This document shows positions 28,126-35,348 of a stretch of DNA of 64,000 nt, piece by piece. The stretch lies in NCBI GenBank assembly GCA_036389255.1, contig DASVQI010000012.1:171760-235759 (forward strand). The letters run 5' to 3'. Numbering within the stretch: position 1 is the stretch's first letter; every line of letters starts with the position of its first letter. The notes beneath the pieces were generated by a model, which was not told the DNA's origin, made no database searches, and saw nothing but the letters and a program-made list of their open reading frames with translations. The stretch comes from JACVRN01 sp036389255. Its GTDB lineage: Bacteria > Acidobacteriota > Blastocatellia > Pyrinomonadales > Pyrinomonadaceae. The position numbers and the translations under genes are program-made.

Positions 28126-28249
28126 ATTTTCGCTCTCGTCCTGCCTTGACAGCTAATGCCTGCAACCGTTACTTATTTTCTGCATCCAAATTAGGAACGC
28201 AAACCCCAGTGGCCATTCCCCCGTTCAAACCTAAATTTTGAGGGATAAG

Positions 28250-30340
28250 ATGAGATTAAGAAAAACGTTGTGCGCGCTTCTGGCCGCGCTTTTGTTGTTT
28301 TCCAGCCTTGGCGGAGGCTTCGCTCTGGCAGACGAGGGCATGTGGACGTTCAACAACGTGCCCCGCGAAGAGATTAAGAGAAAGTATGGATTTGAAGTGA
28401 CGGACGCGTGGCTCAAGAAAGTGCAGCTCGCTTCCGTGCGCTTTAATAACGGCGGCTCCGGCTCCTTCGTCTCCGCAGACGGGCTGGTTCTGACCAACTA
28501 TCACATCGTGGAAGATATAGTCGGTGAGATAAGCACGCCTGAGAAAGACTACGCCAAGCTGGGCTTTGTCGCACGCACGCGCGGCGAAGAGGTAAAAGCG
28601 CCCAGCCTTGAGCTGAACGTACTGCAAAGCATCGAGGACGTGACGGCGCGTGTCAACGGCGCGGTCAAGCAGGGCATGGCCGATGCCGAAGCCTTCACGG
28701 CGCGGCGCGCAGAGATTTCGGCAATCGAAGCCGAATCGTTGAAGGCGACGGGCCTGCGCTCGGATGTCGTCACGCTCTATCAGGGCGGGCAGTACAACCT
28801 TTATCGCTACAAAAAATATACAGACGTGCGGCTGGTCTTCGCGCCGGAGTTTCAAGCCGCCTTCTTCGGCGGCGACCCTGACAACTTCAACTTCCCGCGC
28901 TTCAATATAGACATGGCGCTCGTGCGCGTTTACGAGAACGACAAGCCCGTGCGACCCGAAAGCTACTTCAAGTGGTCTAAGTCGGGCGCGAAGGAGGGCG
29001 AGTTGGTTTTCGTCACGGGCCATCCCGGCTCAACCTCTAGGCTGAATACGGTCGCGCACCTGAACCAACTGCGAGAGACGAGCATACCCATCATCATACG
29101 GCTGCTTGAGCGGCGCGAGGCCATGCTGAAAAAATATATGTCCATGGGCGAAGAGCAGACGCGCCGCGCTCAGAACGAATTGAACAGCATACAGAACAGC
29201 CTCAAGGTCTATCGCGGCCAGCTCGCGGGCCTCAGGGACAAATCCCTGATAGACCGCAAGACCAGAGCCGAAGACGCGCTCAGGAAGTCCATCGCTTCGA
29301 ATCCTGAGCGGCAGAAGATGTACGGCGACGCTTGGACGGCAATCTCCGGCGCTCATAGCACTCTTCCGACTTACATCAGGGAGAGACGAATCTTCGATCA
29401 GGCGGGAGGCTTCAACAGCGTTCTCTTCACCTACGCGCGCACGCTCGTTCGTCTGGCGGCTGAGAGCCAGAAGCCGAACGCGGAGCGGCTGCCGGAATAC
29501 ACGGACGCGCGCCGCGCCTCGCTTGAGCTTTCGCTCTACAGCCCCGCGCCCGTGTACGACGAGTTTGAGAAGCTGAAACTGGCTGACTCCATAGGCTTCA
29601 TGGTAGAGCTTCTGGGCGCAGACCACCCGCTCGTCAAACAAATCCTGAACGGCAAGACGCCCGAAGCGCTCGCCGCCGAGCTGATTGACGGAACCAAGCT
29701 CAAAGACCCTGCCGCCCGCAAGGAGCTTGCCGCAGGCGGGCTGCAAGCCATAGAGGCTTCCACAGACCCCATGATTGTGCTTGCGCGCCTTATTGACGCT
29801 CGCGCCAGAGAGTTGCGTAAGCGCTACGAGTCGGAAGTCACGGGCGTTGAAAGGGCCAACTACGCGAAGATTGCACGCGCTCTCTTCGAGACGGAAGGCA
29901 CGAAGCTTTACCCTGACGCGACCTTCACGCTCAGACTCTCTTACGGCAAGGTCGCTGGCTACATGGAGAACGGCCAGAAGATTCCCGCGTTCACTACTCT
30001 GGGCGGTCTGTACGAGCGCTCCGAGAAGTTCAAGGCGCAGTTCCCCTACAACCTGCCGCCGCGCTGGACGCAGAAGAGGTCTGCCATAGACCTGAAGACT
30101 CCCTTCAACTTCGTCTCGACCAACGACATCATAGGCGGCAACTCCGGCTCGCCCACGATTAACAAGGATGCCGAGCTGGTCGGCCTCATCTTCGACGGCA
30201 ACATTCAGTCGCTCGTAGGCGATTTCATGTACGACGAATCGGTCAACCGCGCCATCTCCGTGGACTCGCGCGGCATGCTGGAAATCCTTAGAAAGGTTTT
30301 CGACGCCAAAGAGCTGGCCGACGAATTGACCAGAGGCTAA
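28250..30340 (+). CDS. S46-family dipeptidyl-peptidase (DPP7/DPP11-like)
   Basis: About 696 residues from ATG 28250, with AGGG nine bases upstream; the TTG at 28238 is less likely. A signal peptide (CALLAALLLFSSLGGGFALA) precedes the mature enzyme. The chymotrypsin-like catalytic set of S46 is visible: His in VLTNYHIVED (near 84), Asp in FNIDMALVRV (near 225) and the nucleophile Ser in GGNSGSPTI (near 630), with the all-helical insertion of the family between. After the serine, LIFDGN has Gly at the position that separates DPP7-like (Gly, hydrophobic P1) from DPP11-like (Arg, acidic P1) enzymes, so a DPP7-like preference is inferred. It releases N-terminal dipeptides in the periplasm and sits between two membrane-kinase paralogues. 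Confidence 0.92.
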   Translation: MRLRKTLCALLAALLLFSSLGGGFALADEGMWTFNNVPREEIKRKYGFEVTDAWLKKVQLASVRFNNGGSGSFVSADGLVLTNYHIVEDIVGEISTPEKDYAKLGFVARTRGEEVKAPSLELNVLQSIEDVTARVNGAVKQGMADAEAFTARRAEISAIEAESLKATGLRSDVVTLYQGGQYNLYRYKKYTDVRLVFAPEFQAAFFGGDPDNFNFPRFNIDMALVRVYENDKPVRPESYFKWSKSGAKEGELVFVTGHPGSTSRLNTVAHLNQLRETSIPIIIRLLERREAMLKKYMSMGEEQTRRAQNELNSIQNSLKVYRGQLAGLRDKSLIDRKTRAEDALRKSIASNPERQKMYGDAWTAISGAHSTLPTYIRERRIFDQAGGFNSVLFTYARTLVRLAAESQKPNAERLPEYTDARRASLELSLYSPAPVYDEFEKLKLADSIGFMVELLGADHPLVKQILNGKTPEALAAELIDGTKLKDPAARKELAAGGLQAIEASTDPMIVLARLIDARARELRKRYESEVTGVERANYAKIARALFETEGTKLYPDATFTLRLSYGKVAGYMENGQKIPAFTTLGGLYERSEKFKAQFPYNLPPRWTQKRSAIDLKTPFNFVSTNDIIGGNSGSPTINKDAELVGLIFDGNIQSLVGDFMYDESVNRAISVDSRGMLEILRKVFDAKELADELTRG

Positions 30341-30357
30341 CAAAGGCGATGATGAGC

Positions 30358-30417
30358 GCAGAATGCAGAATGATGAATGAAACTCTTTACTTCATCATTC
30401 TGCACTCTGACTTCTGC
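30358..30417. repeat. heptad hairpin (GCAGAAT type)
   Basis: Left: GCAGAAT-GCAGAAT-GATGAAT (30358-30378). Right: CTTCATC-ATTCTGC-ACTCTGA-CTTCTGC (30390-30417), followed by a T-rich run. The inner 13 bases pair exactly. It lies 18 bases after the peptidase stop. The right arm is almost the same as 20605-20625. Confidence 0.85.
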
Positions 30418-30446
30418 GTTGTTTTTGATGGTACAATCCGAGGCGC

Positions 30447-33191
30447 ATGATTAAATGCCCCTCATGTTCGATACAGGTTGACGAGGCAACACAGGCTTGC
30501 CCGTCGTGCGGAACCTCGCTGGAAGACCTGTTCGCGCCGACGCGGCAGTTGTCGGACTCGCAACGTCAGGCCGCAGCGCATCGCAGCCAGCCTCCCGCCA
30601 GCCGCCGCACGCGGCAGGCTTCCGTTCATTCTTCCATCACACCGGATTACGTAGGGGACGCGCGCTTTGCTCCCGGCTCGGTCTTTGCCGAGCGCTACCG
30701 CATAGCGGGCCTGCTGGGCAGAGGCGGCATGGGCGAAGTCTATCGCGCAGACGACCTCAAGCTAGGCCAGCCCGTTGCCCTTAAATTTCTTCCTGAAAAT
30801 CTGCTGGACGACGGGGCGGCGCTCGCGCGCTTTCACAGGGAGGTACGCACGGCGCGGCAGATAACCCATCGCAACGTCTGCCGCGTCTACGACATCGGTG
30901 AGATAGACGGCGAGCACTTTCTCTCTATGGAGTTCGTGCGCGGCGAAGATTTGGCCTCTCTGCTCAGACGCATCGGGCGGCTTCCTTCCGACAAGGCAGT
31001 GGAGATTGCGCGCCAGCTCTGCGCGGGGCTCGCGGCAGCGCACGACATAGGGGTGCTGCACCGCGATTTGAAGCCTGCCAACATCATGATTGACGCGCAG
31101 GGCAATGTGCGCATCATGGATTTCGGGCTCGCGGGGCTGGAGGAAGAGCTGCGCGAGGCGCGGGCCATAGAGGGCACGCCCGAATACATGTCGCCCGAGC
31201 AACTAAAGGGCGGAGAGCTGACCGCGCAAAGCGACATCTACAGCTTGGGCCTTGTGCTCTATGAAGTCTTCACTGGCAAGAAGGCTTTCGAGGCGGCCAC
31301 TCTGGCAGAGCTTCTGCGCTTGAGAAAGAAGGATACGACGCCCGCCAGCATCTCTTCTCTCAACAAGCACATAGACCCGCTCGTGGAACGAATCATAGAG
31401 CGTTGTCTTGAGCGTGACCCTGAGAAGAGACCTTCATCCGCCATTCAGGTGGCGGCGGCCCTGCCGGGCGGCGACCCGCTCGCCGCAGCTCTCGCCGCAG
31501 GCGAAACTCCTTCGCCCGAGATGGTCGCCGCCGCGAAGAAGGAAGGGACGCTCAAGCCCGTGCTGGCCATTGCGTGCCTCGCCTCCGTCGCCATAAGCCT
31601 CGCCCTCATAGTTCTTCTTTCCGGGAACGTGAAGCTGCACCGCTTCGTGCCGCTCGAAAAGTCGCCCGATGTCTTACGCGAGCGCGCAAGGGAGATTATA
31701 AGCCGCGCCGGTTACACGAACCCGCCCGTAGATTATGCCTACGGCATGGGCTACGACAACAACTACCTGCGCATCATCAGGGAGACGGACACGTCGCCTG
31801 CGCGCTGGGAGAAATTGAGAACCGGCCACCCGCCAGTGCTCTTTATGTGGTACCGGCAGAGCCCGCGTTACCTTGTGCCTTATAACTCTCAGGTGGTGAC
31901 GGGCTCAGACCCTCCGCCCGACGTGACGGGCATGGTCAGAGCCTCTGTTGATACGCAGGGGCGCTTGATGTACTTCGCGGCGACCCCGCCGCAGTTCGAT
32001 GAGTCCGAAGGTCAGGCCGCGCCCTACGATTGGTCTGCGTTCTTTCGTGAGTCCGGGCTCGATATAGCAAACTTCAAGCAGGTCGCGCCTAAGTGGACGC
32101 CGCCGCGCCACGCGGAAGAGCGAGCCGCGTGGGAAGGAGTGCTGCCGGGAGAATCCCCCATCCCCATACGCATTGAGGCCGGAAGCTTCAGAGGCAGGCC
32201 CACTTACTTTGAGCTTGTCTTTCCGTGGGATCAGCCGTTTCTACAGATAGAGCCGCCGCGAAACTCCAGCGACAAGATAATCAACTCTCTGGTGTTCGGC
32301 TCGATAATAGTGGCGATGGTGGCGGGCGCGCTGCTCGCGTGGCATAACCTGCGGCTGGGTCGCGGCGACCGCAGAGGCGCTACGCGTCTGGCGCTCTTCG
32401 TGTTCATAGTAAGCTCTCTCAACTGGGTGACGGGCAATCATCACGTGGCGGAGCTTGGCCCTGAGTTCAACAGCTTCATGAATGGACTTGGAGCCACGCT
32501 GGTCTTTATGGGGCTGAGCTGGGTCATGTACGTGGCGCTTGAGCCGTTGGTGCGGCGTCGCTGGCCCGGCCGCATCATCTCTTGGACTAGATTCTTAGCG
32601 GGAGACTTCCGCGACCCGCTCGTGGGAAGAGACATTCTGATAGGCGGTCTTCTGGGGCTGGCGATGGTGCTCATCTTTTACTTCTGGAATCTTACGCCGA
32701 GCTGGCTGGGCCGCCCGCCCTATCAACCAGCCAGAATAGACACCATCACGCTTCTGGGCTTTCGCCAGTTCATCAGCCAGTTCACCAACAACGCTCTGAT
32801 AGGACTGCTTGAAGCGCTGGGCTTCATGTTCCTGTTGCTGCTCTTATATATAGTGCTGCGCAAGCAGTGGCTGGCCGTGGGCGCGGGCTGGCTGATTCTC
32901 TCAATCGCTCTGTTCAACTTCGGCTTTGACGGTACTGTGGACTGGTTGTTCGCGGGGCTGGCGGCGGCGATTATCTTCACGTCGCTGGTGCGCTTCGGCC
33001 TGTTGACGAGCTCCTTTCTCTTCCTCTTCTTAAATACCGCGTGGCTGCTGCCCATTACCAGCGACTTCACCTCGTGGTACGCGTGGAGCACCATCTTCAT
33101 CCTCTTCATGCTGGCGGCGTTCTCTGTCTACGGCTTCATCACCTCGCTCGGAGGCCAGAAGCTTTCGGTCGCCAACCTGCTGCAAGATTAA
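30447..33191 (+). CDS. membrane Ser/Thr protein kinase with polytopic C-terminus (paralogue B)
   Basis: 914 residues with the same plan as the kinase at 25247-27976. Zinc ribbon (Cys4, Cys7, Cys18, Cys21). Kinase at about 80-345 with LLGRGGMGEVYRADD, HRDLKPANIMID and DFGLAGLEEE. A span near 370-390, an extracytoplasmic domain to about 600, and a polytopic C-terminal region carrying AGDFRDPLVGRDILIGGLLG. The kinase halves are nearly identical in their motifs while the extracytoplasmic domains diverge, suggesting duplication followed by sensor specialisation. It follows the S46 peptidase on the same strand after a heptad hairpin. Confidence 0.92.
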   Translation: MIKCPSCSIQVDEATQACPSCGTSLEDLFAPTRQLSDSQRQAAAHRSQPPASRRTRQASVHSSITPDYVGDARFAPGSVFAERYRIAGLLGRGGMGEVYRADDLKLGQPVALKFLPENLLDDGAALARFHREVRTARQITHRNVCRVYDIGEIDGEHFLSMEFVRGEDLASLLRRIGRLPSDKAVEIARQLCAGLAAAHDIGVLHRDLKPANIMIDAQGNVRIMDFGLAGLEEELREARAIEGTPEYMSPEQLKGGELTAQSDIYSLGLVLYEVFTGKKAFEAATLAELLRLRKKDTTPASISSLNKHIDPLVERIIERCLERDPEKRPSSAIQVAAALPGGDPLAAALAAGETPSPEMVAAAKKEGTLKPVLAIACLASVAISLALIVLLSGNVKLHRFVPLEKSPDVLRERAREIISRAGYTNPPVDYAYGMGYDNNYLRIIRETDTSPARWEKLRTGHPPVLFMWYRQSPRYLVPYNSQVVTGSDPPPDVTGMVRASVDTQGRLMYFAATPPQFDESEGQAAPYDWSAFFRESGLDIANFKQVAPKWTPPRHAEERAAWEGVLPGESPIPIRIEAGSFRGRPTYFELVFPWDQPFLQIEPPRNSSDKIINSLVFGSIIVAMVAGALLAWHNLRLGRGDRRGATRLALFVFIVSSLNWVTGNHHVAELGPEFNSFMNGLGATLVFMGLSWVMYVALEPLVRRRWPGRIISWTRFLAGDFRDPLVGRDILIGGLLGLAMVLIFYFWNLTPSWLGRPPYQPARIDTITLLGFRQFISQFTNNALIGLLEALGFMFLLLLLYIVLRKQWLAVGAGWLILSIALFNFGFDGTVDWLFAGLAAAIIFTSLVRFGLLTSSFLFLFLNTAWLLPITSDFTSWYAWSTIFILFMLAAFSVYGFITSLGGQKLSVANLLQD

Positions 33192-33239
33192 GCGCCTCCT
33201 CAGAGGCGGGTGATTTAGGTTTTAACTGTCTTTGCGAAG

Positions 33240-34058
33240 CTAAAGGGCAGAGTTCGTGGGGTATTTGTAAGGATTCGCCCATATCAGCCAGCGATTGCCG
33301 CGCTTGATGAGAGTATAAGGCTGTAGGATTTCGCCCTCATATACTTTCGTATATTTTCCTTGAGGCGTAGACCACCAGTATAAGTGCCACGACTCTTTTG
33401 TAGTAACGTAAGCCTTGTTCTCCCATAACCTATGTACTCTAAGCTCATGTAAGCTCTTGCGAGATTGATTGTATTCATTCCCGATTATTTCGCGGTCTTT
33501 TCTGTGCTGAGCAATCTTATCTATAATACGCCGGTGAGCAGGCCCGTCCGTAGCAAAGCAGCTTTCCAGCAGTGGTATTCCCCCAAGCCCCGGCAGGCTG
33601 CTGTAGACCTCCAGCTTTGAACTCATTGCTCTGTCAATCACCCCGTACAAAATATTCTTAATTTGGGGAGTAATCGGCAGCTCTGACTCTCTCCATGACA
33701 CGAGCAGCATGTATCCGTTAGAACTCGGATAACTAGCACCATTCCCAAGTAATTTGGCTTTTTCTCCGACTTCCTTAAGCTGAAAGGTAAATTGCCGCTT
33801 CCTGTCCTTGTTTGTTGCGGCATAATGCTCTTCCAGAATCTTTTTGATGTGAAACTTATAATCGCGCGCTTTGGATTTGTGGCAATTGAAATCACCGCTA
33901 GCCGTGCCTACTAAAACACCGAAGCAGTGATGGAAAAAGTTCCATCGCGGTGAGCCGCGCCTGCCGACAACACCGCTGCCGGTAAGCAGCGTCTCAAAGT
34001 CCGTCATGATTTTGTCTTTGTAGAGCTCTATGTATTCTGTCGTGAGGAACTGGCTCAT
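33240..34058 (-). CDS. hypothetical protein, 272 aa, in A+T-rich patch
   Basis: Start chosen at ATG 34058 because GGAG lies eight bases before it; the TTG twelve bases upstream would bury that site. 272 residues, soluble, no signal peptide. The N-terminal two thirds are mixed helix and strand with many Lys/Arg. The last 70 residues (AYVTTKESWHLYWWSTPQG, then GEILQPYTLIKRGNRWLIW) have the look of an NTF2-like or IMS-type small domain, an inference from the ESW...Y...GRW pattern. Codon use is more A+T-rich than in the flanking genes. Not recognised; probably accessory DNA. Confidence 0.62.
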   Translation of the reverse strand: MSQFLTTEYIELYKDKIMTDFETLLTGSGVVGRRGSPRWNFFHHCFGVLVGTASGDFNCHKSKARDYKFHIKKILEEHYAATNKDRKRQFTFQLKEVGEKAKLLGNGASYPSSNGYMLLVSWRESELPITPQIKNILYGVIDRAMSSKLEVYSSLPGLGGIPLLESCFATDGPAHRRIIDKIAQHRKDREIIGNEYNQSRKSLHELRVHRLWENKAYVTTKESWHLYWWSTPQGKYTKVYEGEILQPYTLIKRGNRWLIWANPYKYPTNSAL

Positions 34059-34617
34059 ATCTAACTCCAATCTAAAGCCCGGAATTGAACTGTCAATCGA
34101 AGTAATTCTCTGAAAACTAATTTAATCTTCCTACGTGCGGAAAACTTGTTTGTGGATAGCTCTCATCATAGAAATCAACTGAGGAGCAGTGGGTGTGCAA
34201 AGGGGTTTTTTGAGTACTCACACCCGCTATGTCTTAGTAATTGATTGAGAGAGTCCTTAGAACTGGCGCAGAACCTAAGTTGAAGTTTTGCCCTTTAACT
34301 CTCACCCGATTGCTAAAAGGTATTGCTCCCTGACAGGAAGATGCGTCGGCAATCTAAGGCAAGAGGAACGACGCAACCATCTACAGAATATGAGTTGGCG
34401 AAAATTAAGCCACTATCTGCTCTCTGAAAGAGCTTGGGACGCTAAACACGCGGCGCATTGTAATGTAATGGCCGCTCTGAATGCCAGAAGTTTTGGAGGT
34501 TAGAGATGAGAAATTTGAGATTTACGCAACCACTGGTTGATTTATTGTCAGGCCCTCGCGGTGTTAAACGCGATTGTTTAACTCAAAAGCTTTCACCCGA
34601 CATTGATATAGGAGACC
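34059..34617. other. about 560-base A+T-rich stretch, mostly non-coding
   Basis: It contains a possible stem-loop (GGGTGTG at 34191-34197 with CACACCC at 34219-34225, with a T-run in the loop), a weak plus-strand frame ending at 34503 without a good start signal, and a short ORF at 34506-34631 listed separately. Divergent promoters for the flanking unknown genes are expected here; I cannot place them confidently. Confidence 0.45.
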
Positions 34618-34631
34618 ATGAACATGTCTGA
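34506..34631 (+). CDS. candidate 41-aa leader peptide or small protein
   Basis: ATG 34506 is preceded by GGAGG (34495-34499) at ideal spacing, one of the best ribosome-binding sites in this patch. The 41-codon frame begins MRNLRFTQPLVDLLSGPRG and its TGA overlaps the start of the next gene by 8 bases, suggesting translational coupling. Composition is unremarkable and no homologue is recognised, so it could be a regulatory leader or chance. Confidence 0.4.
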   Translation: MRNLRFTQPLVDLLSGPRGVKRDCLTQKLSPDIDIGDHEHV

Positions 34632-35151
34632 ACTAAACATCTATGACGTATACAAATACCTCGCCGAAAATCCGCCAATCACGTTTGCGTCTACATTCAC
34701 GATTGCTTTGATGGGCGCGGGGCTATTAAATAGCTTCAAGCGCAACATCATAGGCGCGAGATTCAGCCTCGCTATCAAGCAAACGCTGACCCTTTCGGGC
34801 GCTTGTAGCATTCTTGCTACAACGGCTGTGGTCTTGACAATCGGCTTGACCGTTTTGAGCCGCTATTTGGAAGGGTTAGCACCACGAACGGTTGAGCGCG
34901 TAGAGTGGTCGCCCATCTCCGTAGAACCGGAAAGCCTACGCCCCGGAAAGCCAGATTCTGTTTCTCCTAGAAGTGGACGGGAGAAGACGGAAAGTGGTAG
35001 TCGGCCCAAGTCCGTAGCCTCTCCAGAAGCTCAGCCTATACCTATAGAGGTTCAGCAGAATAAAGAGAAGTCGTCGCCAAAAGCGAATGGGAACTTCGCT
35101 GAAACGTCGCCGGGGCAGAGCGCCTGTCATGATAAGCCAAGTAAGCATTAG
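34624..35151 (+). CDS. hypothetical membrane protein, about 175 aa
   Basis: Start chosen at the second ATG (34624, MSELNIYDVYKYL) because the GGAG at 34611-34614 is nine bases from it but only three from the first ATG (34618). Two hydrophobic segments (about 20-36 and 55-80) are followed by a roughly 85-residue polar, Pro/Ser/Lys-rich tail that is probably disordered. Membrane helices are separated by a short basic loop. Not recognised. It forms a unit with the overlapping 41-codon frame and a terminator downstream. Confidence 0.6.
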   Translation: MSELNIYDVYKYLAENPPITFASTFTIALMGAGLLNSFKRNIIGARFSLAIKQTLTLSGACSILATTAVVLTIGLTVLSRYLEGLAPRTVERVEWSPISVEPESLRPGKPDSVSPRSGREKTESGSRPKSVASPEAQPIPIEVQQNKEKSSPKANGNFAETSPGQSACHDKPSKH

Positions 35152-35191
35152 AGTACGGAGAATTAAATGATTAATCTAACGATTAATAGAG

Positions 35192-35245
35192 GGGCGCGCA
35201 GTTCCATATATACATCCTGAGAAGATGTAGCTGAACGCCCTTTTT
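35192..35245 (+). terminator. candidate terminator after the membrane protein
   Basis: GGGCG (35192-35196) pairs with CGCCC (35236-35240), enclosing an inner ACATC/GATGT stem, and is followed by TTTTT. A separate 7-bp dyad ATTAATC/GATTAAT (35170-35187) lies between it and the stop codon. Confidence 0.5.
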
Positions 35246-35348
35246 ATGCCGGTATTAGACGTATCTGATGTATTAGTATGAACAATCTCTTTATTGTTCG
35301 ACACGGTAGATTGTATTCTGTGCTTCTGTCTTATTTCCGCTAAATTTA

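Noticed and set aside
29030..30343. 437-codon minus-strand open frame
   Set aside because: It is the shadow of the S46 peptidase, whose signal peptide and catalytic motifs are intact on the plus strand.
34288..34503. 71-codon plus-strand frame before the 41-codon ORF
   Set aside because: It starts only at TTG, has no ribosome-binding site at any start, and no recognisable protein features, although its end abuts a good Shine-Dalgarno.
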